Both the position numbers and the translations under genes were made by a program. A stretch of DNA of 64,000 bases from CAWGJC01 sp965276665 (GTDB lineage: Bacteria; Pseudomonadota; Alphaproteobacteria; Acetobacterales; Acetobacteraceae), in NCBI GenBank assembly GCA_965276665.1, contig OZ255620.1, positions 2,914,001 to 2,978,000 of the forward strand, read 5' to 3'. This document shows, one piece after another, positions 16,910-25,989 of the stretch. Under the pieces are notes generated by a model. It had not been told where the DNA came from and did no database searches. It was given only the letters and a program-made list of their open reading frames with translations. The number at the start of each line of letters is the position of its first letter. Within the stretch, counting starts at the first letter, position 1.

Positions 16910-18185
16910 CGAGCTGCTCCGGTTCGATGGGACGACCCGGGAGTATCGCATAGGCGAGCGCCGCGACGACCGCGATGCCGGTGCCGATCAGCAGCGCCAC
17001 GAAGAAGGAGTTGGTGAGCTCGACGATGTAGCCGGTGATGATGGCGGCCAGCGCACCCGCCGTGCTGCCGACGCAATTATGCATCCCCCCGAGCGAGCCG
17101 ATCGCCCCGGGCGGCGCCGCGGCGCCCACCAGCACCCAGGCCGAGGAGCCGGACATGTGTCCCGCCCAGGAGGCGAGGCTCAGGAAAAGGATCGCCAAGG
17201 GAAGATTGCCGACGAAGGCGAGCGCCACCGTCGCCCCCGCCAGCACGGACGTGCCGACGATGCAGGGAATCCGCCCGGCATTGATCGGCGCGAACCCGCT
17301 TCTCGCCAGGTAATCCGCGAAACCGCCGCCGCAGAAGCTGCCGAGGATCGCGCAGGTGAGCGGAATGGTCGCGACGATGCCGGTGCGCGCGATGCTCAGA
17401 TGATGCTGGATCTCGAGATAGCCCGGCAGCCAGACGCGATAGATCGTGTCGAGGTAATTATAGCCGATGAAGCCGATCAGCACGCCCCAGCTGGTGCGCA
17501 GCGTCAGCAGCCGCCGCCAGCGCGCGAAGGTCATCGGCCCGATGTCACGCGGCACGTCCTGCGTCAGATAGGCGTGATCCTCCTCGTCGAGCGGCACTGT
17601 GCCGGGGTCGCGGTAGAAGGCGAACCAGGCGCTGCCGGCGGCGAGCCCGGCGATGCCCATGATCAGGAACATCCAGCGCCAGCTCAGCGACAGCATCAGC
17701 CAGGTCAGCAGTGGGGCGGCGATGGCGGTCGCGATCTGGAAGGAGCCCGTGAAGGTCGCGGTGGGGATGCCGCGGTCGCGCGGGCCGAACCAACTGCGCA
17801 CCACCTTCGCGCAGGACGGCACCTGCGGCGCCTCGCCCGCGCCCAGCAGCAGGCGCAGCGTGAAGAGCTGCCCGAAGCCGGTCGAGAGGCCCGCGAGACC
17901 CTGCACCGCCGACCAGAACAGCACCGCCCAGCCGAGCATGCGTCGCGGCCCCACGCGGTCCATCGCCAGGCCGAGCGGCAGCTGCGTCCAGGCATAGGCC
18001 CAGAAGAAGGCGGAGAGCAGCAGCCCCATCTGGCCGAGCGACAGGCCGAGATCATGCCGGATCAGCGGATTGCCGATCGCGAGCGTCGCGCGGTCGAGGC
18101 TGTTGACGAGGCCGATGCCGACGAACAGCGACAGGAGCAGAGTGTGATATCGCCGGAGCCGGGGCCCGGCCTTCGGTCGCGTCAT
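16875..18185 (-). CDS. MFS transporter, ACS family
   Basis: A 436-aa organic-anion carrier with 12 helices. Landmarks are VNSLDRATLAIGNPLIRHDL, QLPLGLAMDRVGPRRM, GAGEAPQVPSCAKVVRSWF and the late SLGGMHNCVGSTAGALA helix. It is closely similar in design to the MFS protein at 19850-21190, so the two flank the RraA/aldolase genes as paralogues. The ATG at 18185 is chosen because it starts the basic leader just ahead of the first helix. The frameshifted aldolase gene lies immediately upstream. Confidence 0.9.
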   Translation of the reverse strand: MTRPKAGPRLRRYHTLLLSLFVGIGLVNSLDRATLAIGNPLIRHDLGLSLGQMGLLLSAFFWAYAWTQLPLGLAMDRVGPRRMLGWAVLFWSAVQGLAGLSTGFGQLFTLRLLLGAGEAPQVPSCAKVVRSWFGPRDRGIPTATFTGSFQIATAIAAPLLTWLMLSLSWRWMFLIMGIAGLAAGSAWFAFYRDPGTVPLDEEDHAYLTQDVPRDIGPMTFARWRRLLTLRTSWGVLIGFIGYNYLDTIYRVWLPGYLEIQHHLSIARTGIVATIPLTCAILGSFCGGGFADYLARSGFAPINAGRIPCIVGTSVLAGATVALAFVGNLPLAILFLSLASWAGHMSGSSAWVLVGAAAPPGAIGSLGGMHNCVGSTAGALAAIITGYIVELTNSFFVALLIGTGIAVVAALAYAILPGRPIEPEQLDARSPAALASA

Positions 18186-18217
18186 CCTTACCCTCCTTCC
18201 CGTCCGGAACCCGCTCG

Positions 18218-19002
18218 CTAGGTTTCGAGGCCGCGCAGAAAATCCATCCGGCCGCGCGCGGCATCCGCGAGCAGCGCCGCGTCGCCGCCGCCTGCGCAAA
18301 GGCGATGCCGAGATCGAGATAGCGGGCCATCAGCGCATGGTCGTAGATGCCACCCATGCCGGGCTGCTTGCCGTGGCGCCGGCAGGCGGCGACGATCCGC
18401 CGATAGGCATCCTCGATGCGGGCGTCATCGAGCGCGCCCGGAATGCCCATCTCCGCCGCCAGGTCGTTGCTGCCCATCAGCACCACGTCGAGGCCCGGCA
18501 CGGCGGCGATCGCGTCGAGATTGTCGAGGCCGAGCGGCGTCTCGATCATCACCACCAGGACCGTCTCCTCGTTGCTGCGCCGCATGATCTCGCCCATCGG
18601 CAGGCGCGCGAAGCCGAGCTGCGGCAGCGGGCCGGAGAGCGAGCGGCGGCCGAGCGGCGCGAACAGGCAGCGATCCACCAAGTCGCGCACCTGATCGGCG
18701 TTTTCCACATGCGGCAGGATGATGCCGCAGGCGCCGACATCGAGCACGCGCGACGCCCAGCCCGCATCGGGCACGCGCACCAGCGGCGAGATGCCGTGCG
18801 CGATGCCGGCGAGAGACAGCGCCTGGACCGTCTCGAGATCCAGGGCGGAATGCTCCATATCGATGAACAGCCAGTCGTAGCCGCAGGATTTCGCAAGGGC
18901 GACGGTCTCGGTCGTGCGCGTCATGCGGATATTGAAGCTGAACTGCCGATTGAAGCTGAACTGCCGGCGGCCGGTCGCCACCGCGTCCTTCAGGATTTTC
19001 AC
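18218..19002 (-). pseudogene. HpcH/HpaI aldolase with a C-terminal frameshift
   Basis: A class II, metal-dependent aldolase for 2-keto-3-deoxy acids. A GTG start at 19002 follows a GGAGGG site. Catalytic landmarks are intact: WLFIDMEHSALD (His), PLVRVPDAGWASR (Arg), MIETPLGLDNLDAI (Glu) and VVLMGSNDLAAEMG. At about 18290-18299 the reading slips: the expected ending GGGDAALLADAAR...DFLRGLET-stop (TAG at 18218) is present in a different frame. The actual frame instead runs on to 18052 inside the MFS gene with an unrelated tail. The core could still fold. An in-frame 18-base duplication near the start doubles QFSFNR. Confidence 0.8.
18931..18966. repeat. In-frame 18-bp tandem duplication in the aldolase gene
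   Basis: ATTGAAGCTGAACTGCCG occurs twice head to tail (18931-18948 and 18949-18966) with no mismatch. It doubles a six-residue QFSFNR block in the first beta strand region, where relatives have it once. Confidence 0.9.
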
Positions 19003-19030
19003 CCGATCCCTCCGTGGCGCGCCGGCATTC

Positions 19031-19092
19031 TTGTCAACAATCAGACCGCCTTTGCCAGGATAGAACTGGCCTGACACAGTATTGTCAACAAT
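19031..19092. promoter_or_regulatory. Two TTGTCAACAA operators in a divergent promoter region
   Basis: TTGTCAACAA at 19031-19040 and ATTGTCAACAAT at 19081-19092 are inverted repeats with TTGT/ACAA arms, 50 bases apart, or about five helical turns. They lie between the divergent aldolase (start 19002, minus) and RraA-like (19136, plus) genes. The form resembles GntR/FCD operators, and the nearby GntR at 16070-16909 is the obvious candidate ligand. On the minus strand each also contains a TTGACA hexamer. Confidence 0.6.
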
Positions 19093-19135
19093 GCATTGGG
19101 CGTGATAATCCGGCTCCCGCCAAGGAGATGCGGCC

Positions 19136-19804
19136 ATGAACGACGCTCCCGCCTTTCCCTCGTTCGACATCGTCGACCGGTTCCGCGGCCTGCAATCCGG
19201 CATCGTCTGCGATGCGATGGGTCGGCTCGGGCTCACCGGCTGGATGGAGGGCATCCATCCGCTCGGGACGCACGCCAAGATGGTCGGGCGCGCCCGCACG
19301 ATGCGCTATGCGCCGCCGCGCGGCGCGGAGAGATCGCCCTTCAACATCTACGAGGTGATCCGCTCGCTCGAGCCGGGCGACGTGCTGGTGCTAGAAACCG
19401 GGCTCGCCGAACATTGGATCTTCGGCGAGAACATGGCGCACACCGCGATGTATCAGGGTCTCGCCGGGATGATCACCGATTGCTGCGCGCGCGACGGCGC
19501 GGAGCTGGCGGCGATGGACATTCCCTGCTTCGCGCGCGGGCTCGCGACGCGGCCGCCGGGCGGGATCGAGATCGTCGGCGTCGACGTCCCGATCCTCTGC
19601 GCGGGCGCGCAGGTGCGCGCGAACGATCTGATCGTGGGCGATGCCGATGGCGTCGTCGTGGTGCCCGGCCCGAAGATCGCCGAGGTGCTGGTGCAGGCCG
19701 AGGATCTGGAATTGCTCGAGAAGGAGCAGGAGATCGCGATCCGCAACCGGGTTCCGCTGCCCGAGCTGCTCGCCGTGCTCGGCAAGAAGAAGGTCCGGAA
19801 ATAG
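19136..19804 (+). CDS. RraA-family protein (HMG/CHA aldolase or dehydratase-like)
   Basis: A 222-aa protein of the RraA / 4-hydroxy-4-methyl-2-oxoglutarate aldolase fold. It has SGIVCDAMGRLGLTG at the N-terminus, a GENMAHTAMYQGLAGMITD glycine-rich loop around residue 100, and the VGDADGVVVVPGPKI block. In catabolic clusters such proteins cleave or dehydrate 2-keto acids rather than inhibit RNase E. A strong AGGAG ribosome site precedes the ATG. An MFS gene, an aldolase and an amidohydrolase follow on the same strand with short gaps, forming a four-gene unit. Confidence 0.85.
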   Translation: MNDAPAFPSFDIVDRFRGLQSGIVCDAMGRLGLTGWMEGIHPLGTHAKMVGRARTMRYAPPRGAERSPFNIYEVIRSLEPGDVLVLETGLAEHWIFGENMAHTAMYQGLAGMITDCCARDGAELAAMDIPCFARGLATRPPGGIEIVGVDVPILCAGAQVRANDLIVGDADGVVVVPGPKIAEVLVQAEDLELLEKEQEIAIRNRVPLPELLAVLGKKKVRK

Positions 19805-19849
19805 CGCCCCGACCCGACGCATACGCCAACCGGGGCTTGCGAGAAAACC

Positions 19850-21190
19850 ATGAGCTATTCAGCCGTCAGGGTGCCGCCCAGGGTCCGGCGCCACCAGATC
19901 GGGACGGTCGCGCTGCTGCTGTTCATCGGCGTGATCAATTTTCTCGATCGCTCGGCGCTGTCGGTGGCCAATCCCCTCATCCGCAAGGAGATGGGATTGT
20001 CGATCGGGCAGATGGGCCTGCTGCTCTCGGCCTTCGCCTGGGCCTATGCCTTCTGCCAATTGCCGGGCGGCGTGCTGGTCGACCGCGTGGGGCCGCGCCG
20101 CCTGCTCGGCGCGGCGCTGCTGCTCTGGTCGGTCGCGCAGGCCGCCGTGGGCTTCGTCACCGGCATGACGCAGTTCGTCGTGGCCCGCGTGCTGCTCGGC
20201 GTCGGCGAGGCGCCGACCTTCACCAGCGCGGTGCGGGTGATCCGCGAATGGCACGATGTCGGGCGCCGCAGCCTGCCCTCCGCGATCTGCTGCTCGGCGC
20301 CGTCCTCGATCGGACCGCTGATCGCGCCGCCTTTGCTGACCTGGCTGATGCTGACCGCGGGCTGGCGATGGATGTTCATCGTGCTCGGGCTCGCCGGCGT
20401 GATCGGCGCGATCACCTGGTTCGCAGCCTATCGCGACATCCGCGATTTCACCGGCGATGCGGAGGACAAAAGATATCTCACGGCGAGCCGCGATAGCGCG
20501 ACGGACGCGCCGGTGCGGTTCCAGGATTGGCGCCAGCTGTTCAAGTTCCGCGCGACCTGGGGCCTGCTGTTCGGCTATGGCGGCATCGTCTATCTCGGCT
20601 GGATCTATCTCGCCTGGCTGCCCGGTTATCTGGAAATCGCACGGCACATGAGCGTGGCCAAGGTCGGCGTCGTGGCCGCCATCCCGTATGTGTTCGGCCT
20701 GCTGGGCACGCTGGTCGGCGGCTGGGTGTCGCAGGCGCTGACCGCGCGCGGCGTGTCGCCGATCAGCAGCTGCCGCATCCCGGTCATCGTCGGCCTGCTG
20801 GCCGCCGCGGCCAGCACCGTGGTGGCGGCGGAAGCGCCGTCCGATGTCGTGGCGGTCGCGGCGATCTCCGCCACCTTGTTCTTCGCCGCCTGCGCGACCG
20901 GCCAGTCCTGGGGCATCGTGTCGGTGGCGGCGCCGCCGAACTACACGGCCTCGCTCGGCGGACTGCAGAATTTCGGCGGCTATATCGGGGGAGCGCTCGC
21001 GCCGACGGTGACCGGCTTCGTCGTGCAGATCACCGGCAGCTTCATCCCCGCGCTGCTGGCCGGCGCGGTGATCGCGGTGATCGCCGCGCTGATGTTTCTC
21101 CTTATTCCCAATTCGCCGATGGTCCTGGCGCCATCGCCCGCAGCATCGCCCCCAGCATCGCCCCCAGCATCGCCAGGGCCGGCCGCGTGA
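19850..21190 (+). CDS. MFS transporter, ACS family
   Basis: A 446-aa organic-anion carrier: INFLDRSALSVANPLIRKEM, QLPGGVLVDRVGPRRLLG, GVGEAPTFTSAVRVIREW and the SLGGLQNFGGYIGGALAP helix. It lies 45 bases after the RraA-like gene. The C-terminus is a simple PASP-type repeat encoded by 12-base tandem units, absent from the neighbouring paralogue and probably dispensable. Confidence 0.9.
   Translation: MSYSAVRVPPRVRRHQIGTVALLLFIGVINFLDRSALSVANPLIRKEMGLSIGQMGLLLSAFAWAYAFCQLPGGVLVDRVGPRRLLGAALLLWSVAQAAVGFVTGMTQFVVARVLLGVGEAPTFTSAVRVIREWHDVGRRSLPSAICCSAPSSIGPLIAPPLLTWLMLTAGWRWMFIVLGLAGVIGAITWFAAYRDIRDFTGDAEDKRYLTASRDSATDAPVRFQDWRQLFKFRATWGLLFGYGGIVYLGWIYLAWLPGYLEIARHMSVAKVGVVAAIPYVFGLLGTLVGGWVSQALTARGVSPISSCRIPVIVGLLAAAASTVVAAEAPSDVVAVAAISATLFFAACATGQSWGIVSVAAPPNYTASLGGLQNFGGYIGGALAPTVTGFVVQITGSFIPALLAGAVIAVIAALMFLLIPNSPMVLAPSPAASPPASPPASPGPAA
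21132..21179. repeat. In-frame 12-bp tandem repeat at the end of an MFS gene
   Basis: Three and a half copies of CATCGCCC(G/C)CAG start at 21132, 21144, 21156 and 21168. They encode an alanine-serine-proline tail. Confidence 0.85.
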
Positions 21191-21224
21191 CCGGCGCATC
21201 GCAGAGCAGAGAAGGCAGGACGAC

Positions 21225-22019
21225 ATGCGAGAGATAGGCAGGAATATCGCCAAGGCGAAACTCAAGGCCGGCGAGCTGGTTCTGTGCATGGGCATCAACC
21301 AGATGCGCACGCCGAATATCGGCATGATCGCGGCGAGCGCGGGGTTCGATGCGATCTACATCGATCTCGAGCACAACCCGACGGATTTCGAAACCATGGC
21401 CGGCATGTGCGTCGGCGCGCTCGGCGTCGATGTCACGCCGATCGTCCGCATCCCGACGACCGATCCGGCCTATGTCGCCCGCGTGCTCGATGTCGGCGCG
21501 CAGGGCGTCATGGTCGCGCATGTCAACAACGCGGCGGAGGCGAAGCGTGTGGTCGAGGCCGCGCTGTTCCGCCCGCTCGGGCGGCGTTCGGCGGCCGGCA
21601 CGCTGGCCTCGCTCGGCTACAAGCCGATGTCGCAGGGGGAGGTGAACCAGGTGATCAATCGCGAGACCCTGGTGATGGCGATGATCGAGACCGAGGAGGG
21701 TCTCGCCAACGTGGAAGACATCGCCGCGGTGCCGGGCCTCGACACGCTGCATATCGGCGCGAATGATCTGAGCGTGGAGCTCGATCTGCCGGGACAGGTC
21801 GAGCATCCGCGCCTGCACGCGGCCTATGAGCGGGTCGCGGCGGCGGCCAAGGCGCACGGGCTCTCGATGGGCGTGGGCGCGACGGGCGGCAAGCGGGAGT
21901 TGCAGCAGACGCTGCTCGGCCTCGGCGTGCGCTACCTGACCTGCGGCATCGATGTCGGCTACGTGATGGCCGGCGGCCGGGCGGAGACGGCGGCGATCCG
22001 CGCCATGCCGTCCGGCTGA
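21225..22019 (+). CDS. HpcH/HpaI-family aldolase
   Basis: A 264-aa class II pyruvate-type aldolase that would cleave a 2-keto-3-deoxy sugar acid to pyruvate (or hydroxypyruvate) and an aldehyde. His in AIYIDLEHNPTDF, Arg in IVRIPTTDPAYVARVLDVGA, Glu in MIETEEGLANVEDI and the LHIGANDLSVELD metal-site region are present. It is in-line with RraA and MFS genes upstream and an amidohydrolase 32 bases downstream. It is the intact counterpart of the frameshifted aldolase at 18218-19002 and may have made that copy redundant. Confidence 0.9.
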   Translation: MREIGRNIAKAKLKAGELVLCMGINQMRTPNIGMIAASAGFDAIYIDLEHNPTDFETMAGMCVGALGVDVTPIVRIPTTDPAYVARVLDVGAQGVMVAHVNNAAEAKRVVEAALFRPLGRRSAAGTLASLGYKPMSQGEVNQVINRETLVMAMIETEEGLANVEDIAAVPGLDTLHIGANDLSVELDLPGQVEHPRLHAAYERVAAAAKAHGLSMGVGATGGKRELQQTLLGLGVRYLTCGIDVGYVMAGGRAETAAIRAMPSG

Positions 22020-22050
22020 ACCTGGGAGCAGACGAGAGGGGAGCAGGAGA

Positions 22051-23097
22051 GTGGCCTACGTCTATCGCGCCGGCGATCATCGCAATCCGCAGGAGCTCGC
22101 CGCCTGGCTCGCCAGGGAGCAGCCCGAGCCGGTGCTGGAGCCAGAACTCCGCATCACCGACCCGCATCATCATTTCTGGGATGCGGCGCGCGGGCGCTAC
22201 CTGCTCGACGAGTTGCGCGCGGATCTCGCGCCGGGCCATGCCGTCACCAAGACCATCTTCGAGGAATGCCACGCGATGTATCGCGCGGACGGCCCCGAGG
22301 AGATGCGGCCGGTCGGCGAGGTCGAGTTCGTGCGCGGCATCGCGGCGATGAGCGCGTCGGGGAATTACGGGCCCGCGCGCATCGCCGCCGGCATCGTCGC
22401 GCATGCCGATCTCCGGCGCGGCGCCCGCGTGCGCCCGGTGCTCGAGGCCGAGATCGAGGCCGGCGGCGGCCTGGTGCGCGGCATCCGGTTCGGCATGCCC
22501 TGGGACCCGCATGAGGAGATCAGCCGCCACACCACCGCGAAGGTGGAGCCCGGAAGATTGCTCGACGCGAATTTCCGCAAAGGCGTCGCCGAACTCGCCG
22601 CCCTCGACCTCGTGTTCGACGCCTGGATCTATTTCACGCAAATCCCCGAGCTGACCGATCTGGCGCGCGCGATGCCCGGGACCAGGATCGTGCTGAACCA
22701 TTGCGGCGGCCCGATCTGTGTCGGCCCCTATGCGGGCAAGCGCGACGAATACCGGGCGATCTGGGCGCGGCACATGCGCGAGCTCGCCGCCTGCCCGAAC
22801 GTGCACGTCAAGCTCGGCGGCCTCGGCATGCTGCATTTCGGCTTCGAGTTCCATCTGCGCGACGCGCCGCCGACTTCCGCCGAGCTCGCGGCCGCATGGC
22901 GCCCTTATATCGAGACCTGCATCGAGGCGTTCGCGCCGCGCCGCGCGATGTTCGAGAGCAACTTCCCGCCCGACAAGCAATCCTGCAGCTATCTCACGCT
23001 CTGGAACGCCTTCAAGCGCATCACCGCCGGCGCCTCCCCCCACGAAAAGGCCGCGCTCTTCGCCGAGACGGCAGACACGGCCTACCGCCTCGGCTGA
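22051..23097 (+). CDS. Amidohydrolase 2 family protein (TIM-barrel, possible lactonase)
   Basis: A 348-aa metal-dependent hydrolase. The metal motif DPHHHFWD is near residue 40, LNHCGGP supplies a barrel histidine, and FESNFPPDK carries the late acidic position. Relatives hydrolyse sugar lactones or decarboxylate/hydrate aromatic-derived acids. Next to an aldolase and a carrier, a lactonase opening a sugar-acid lactone is the most economical reading, but this is inference. GTG start at 22051 after GAGCAGGAGA. This is the last gene of the RraA-MFS-aldolase unit. Confidence 0.85.
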   Translation: MAYVYRAGDHRNPQELAAWLAREQPEPVLEPELRITDPHHHFWDAARGRYLLDELRADLAPGHAVTKTIFEECHAMYRADGPEEMRPVGEVEFVRGIAAMSASGNYGPARIAAGIVAHADLRRGARVRPVLEAEIEAGGGLVRGIRFGMPWDPHEEISRHTTAKVEPGRLLDANFRKGVAELAALDLVFDAWIYFTQIPELTDLARAMPGTRIVLNHCGGPICVGPYAGKRDEYRAIWARHMRELAACPNVHVKLGGLGMLHFGFEFHLRDAPPTSAELAAAWRPYIETCIEAFAPRRAMFESNFPPDKQSCSYLTLWNAFKRITAGASPHEKAALFAETADTAYRLG

Positions 23098-23236
23098 AGC
23101 CGGACGGTGCCAAGGCATGTTCCATTCGCATGTGCTCACGGCATAGGCTCTAGCTCTCATTTTGAAGAACATCTTTGTCCGCTCGAACGATTCTGTTTGA
23201 ACGGATGGCGCTCTAAGGCCCGGTGGCCGGCGAATA

Positions 23237-24436
23237 TCATGGCGTGGGGATCGCGAATTCGATCACGCCACCGACCGAGACCAGTGGAACATTGTCGTGA
23301 TCCACGTCCGTGACGATCTCCCGCGAGACGAACATCTGCTGCGGGGCCAACATGGCCAGTCGGCATGCGAGTTCGGTTATTTTATCAACAGGCACGATGC
23401 TCAGGTCATGGTCCGAGGAGATGATCAGCACCTTGGCATGAACCTTTCCTTGGCGAACTTGCTGCGCGAAAGCATCTTCGTCGGCGAGAATTCCCCTTTG
23501 CGGTCCACCGATTGGCGGGCTCGCCGCGATATAGCCGGAAAATGCCGTCGCATTGCGGAACAGTTCACGAAGCGCCGCGCTCCCACCGAGCGAGTGCCCG
23601 TATAAGAACTGTCGCGCAAGGTCCACGTGGACGTGCGAGGCGACGAGGGGCTTCACTTCCCTGTCCAGCACCTGCAAGAAGGCATCGACTCCGCCAAATC
23701 GCGGCTCCCCGAGGACCGGCACGCTCAGGTCGAAATTGCGAAGCCTCTTCTGTTCGGCCGGATCATCCGTGGGATAGCCGATCCCGACGACGATGAAAGG
23801 TTGAACGCGCCGGTGTTCGATCTCGACCTGCGCCGCGCTCAACATGGAGACGAAGAACCAGTTGCCGTCCAGCACGTAGAGCACCGGATACCCCGCAGAT
23901 GCCGCCGGCAACGACGGAATGGAAATCATGATCCGATAGGACCGGCCGTTTAACTTCGAGGTAAAGTCGAATTGCTGAGGCGACGTGACCGGGACCGCTT
24001 GCGGTCTGGCGCAGGTGACGCGGACCGTAGCATTCTGGCCGGGCGCAACCATCGTGGAACCGGCGAGCTCATTGGCGTTTCCCCGCAACAAAAACACCTG
24101 GCCATAGGTACCGGCGAACTTCAAATCGGTTGCGGTGACCTGCACCGGCCGCGGAACCGCTGGACGGTTTCCGATTTTGAAATAGATCCAGGCGCTGCCA
24201 TCCGCTTTCCGGAACCACTCGATGCCGATAGGGATTTGTGCCCCGGCGGAAGTGCCGCCTGGGGCGTCAGCGTGAACCTCAATGCCCTGGCAGGCCTTTC
24301 CCTCAAGAGCGCCGACGAGTTCGCCCGGTGTCTCTGTCATCGCAGGCGGTTGCGCCGCGAGGTTATCAGGCGGAGGTGCCGCCGAAACGGCGGACGTTAT
24401 GAGCATACCCCACAGAGCGATTCCGAGCGTGCGCAT
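23237..24436 (-). CDS. Secreted esterase of the putative esterase (EstD/IroE-like) family
   Basis: A 399-aa alpha/beta hydrolase with a signal peptide (MRTLGIALWGMLITSAVSA, cleavage near AAP). The N-terminal 150 residues look like a small beta domain; the catalytic domain follows, with the nucleophile elbow FLYGHSLGGSAALREL and candidate acid/base residues in ISSDHDLS and DVDHDN. Family members cleave esters including siderophore esters. Codon use and base composition are visibly less GC-rich than in its neighbours, and it interrupts the catabolic genes, so horizontal acquisition is likely. Confidence 0.8.
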   Translation of the reverse strand: MRTLGIALWGMLITSAVSAAPPPDNLAAQPPAMTETPGELVGALEGKACQGIEVHADAPGGTSAGAQIPIGIEWFRKADGSAWIYFKIGNRPAVPRPVQVTATDLKFAGTYGQVFLLRGNANELAGSTMVAPGQNATVRVTCARPQAVPVTSPQQFDFTSKLNGRSYRIMISIPSLPAASAGYPVLYVLDGNWFFVSMLSAAQVEIEHRRVQPFIVVGIGYPTDDPAEQKRLRNFDLSVPVLGEPRFGGVDAFLQVLDREVKPLVASHVHVDLARQFLYGHSLGGSAALRELFRNATAFSGYIAASPPIGGPQRGILADEDAFAQQVRQGKVHAKVLIISSDHDLSIVPVDKITELACRLAMLAPQQMFVSREIVTDVDHDNVPLVSVGGVIEFAIPTP

Positions 24437-24537
24437 GATCGCCTCCCGATGCGGTTCTGCCGATCGCCCATCACCTGTTTCGGACGCGGCATAAAATCGG
24501 CCACCAGGTCGCGAAACTCGACGCCGGCGCGCAGGTT

Positions 24538-25905
24538 TCAGTCCGGCGCCAGCGTCTCAAGGCTTTTTCCCTGGCTCTCGAAGAGCGGAACCGCGCCGAC
24601 AAGCGCCGCCAGCGCGAAGAGCGGGATCGACAGAATGACGATCGAGGTGGTGAACCCGACCGCCGCCACGCCGATCGGGATCAGAAAGATGTTGATCGCG
24701 ATGGCGAACCGGCAGACCGCATTGCAGAAACCCTGCGAGCGCCCGCGCAGATGGGTCGGGAACAGCTCGCTCGACCACACCCAGGTCAGCACGGCAGGGC
24801 CAAGCCAGCTGCAGAAGCTGAATACGAAATAACCGCCGATCAGCAGCGGCGGATTGGCCGGACCGGCGAACGCCATGAACAGCGCGGCCAACCCCTCCGG
24901 GATCACCGCGAGCAGCAGCAGCCGGCGCCGCCCGATCCGGTCGATCAGAAATGTCCCGCAGACGACACCGCCCAGCCCAAGCACCCAGACGAGCGCGCTG
25001 AACCCGAGGCTCGCCTGCAGCGAGAGCGCGCCCACGGTGCGCAGTACGTAGGGCGCCGCGATCGTCGAGAGCGGCCCGGCCACGCAGTTCAGAAAGAACA
25101 CCAGCGCCACCAGCCCGACCCGCTTGCCCCAGGCCGGTCCGAACAGCTCCCCATAGGAGCCGCGCTGCGCCCTCATCGCGACGAGCTGAGTATCGGCCGC
25201 CTCGATGCCGAACCGCGACAGCGCGGCCTTCGCCTCCGCGATCCGCCCATGCGCGGCCAGCCAGCGCGGCGATTCCGGAAGCCCCTGCCGCCCGAGCAGC
25301 ACCAGCAGCGCGGGCACCGCCGCCAGGCCGAACATCCAGCGCCACGTGTCGTTGCCGGCGAGCGGGATCAGCGGCAATGCGATCAGCGTCGAGGCGAGCG
25401 CGCCGAGAATCCAGGTGATGTTCAGCAGCGATCCGGCGACGAAGCCGCGCCGGCGCCGCGGCGCGATCTCGGCGAGGTAGGCCGCCGATGTCGGCACGTC
25501 CATCCCCACGCCGACGCCGACCAGGAAGCGCACGATGAACAGCTCCGGCACTGTCTGGGTGAAGGCGGAGATGATGGAGAACACGACGAAGAAGATCAGG
25601 TTGGCGATGAAGATCGCCCGCCGTCCCAGCCGGTCCGACAGGTCGCCGAACACCAGCATCCCCACCATCGCGCCGAGAAACCCCGACGCGCCGAGCAGCC
25701 CGACCTGCGCCGGCGAGAGATTGAATTGCGGCCGCAGGAAGATCAGCGCGCCGCCGATCACCAGCAGGTCGTACCCGTCGATGAACTCGCCGAACGCCAC
25801 CAGCAGCGCCGCGTAGCGCTGCGCCGGCGACATCGGCCGATCATCCAGCGCGTCGAACGCGTGCTCGGATGCCGTGCGGTCGCTTGTCGCCCCGTCGCTC
25901 GTCAT
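24538..25905 (-). CDS. MFS transporter, sugar/aromatic-acid porter type
   Basis: A 455-aa protein with 12 helices and the sugar-porter signatures: FIDGYDLLVIGGAL, FGDLSDRLGRRAIF, PESPRWLAAHGR in the central loop region, and GTFLIDRIGRRRLLL in the second half. This differs from the ACS-type carriers elsewhere in the island. The start at 25905 (MTSDGATS) has a GGAGG at better spacing than the ATG three codons upstream. It probably forms the distal gene of the 32.3-to-25 kb minus-strand operon, 84 bases after the dehydrogenase. Confidence 0.88.
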   Translation of the reverse strand: MTSDGATSDRTASEHAFDALDDRPMSPAQRYAALLVAFGEFIDGYDLLVIGGALIFLRPQFNLSPAQVGLLGASGFLGAMVGMLVFGDLSDRLGRRAIFIANLIFFVVFSIISAFTQTVPELFIVRFLVGVGVGMDVPTSAAYLAEIAPRRRRGFVAGSLLNITWILGALASTLIALPLIPLAGNDTWRWMFGLAAVPALLVLLGRQGLPESPRWLAAHGRIAEAKAALSRFGIEAADTQLVAMRAQRGSYGELFGPAWGKRVGLVALVFFLNCVAGPLSTIAAPYVLRTVGALSLQASLGFSALVWVLGLGGVVCGTFLIDRIGRRRLLLLAVIPEGLAALFMAFAGPANPPLLIGGYFVFSFCSWLGPAVLTWVWSSELFPTHLRGRSQGFCNAVCRFAIAINIFLIPIGVAAVGFTTSIVILSIPLFALAALVGAVPLFESQGKSLETLAPD

Positions 25906-25989
25906 GCCGCGCATTCCTCCCTGTTCCACTGGCGCCCGATTCGGGCTTTCGCCGAGCTTGGCAGGTTTTTCTGCGAAGATGGAAATGCT

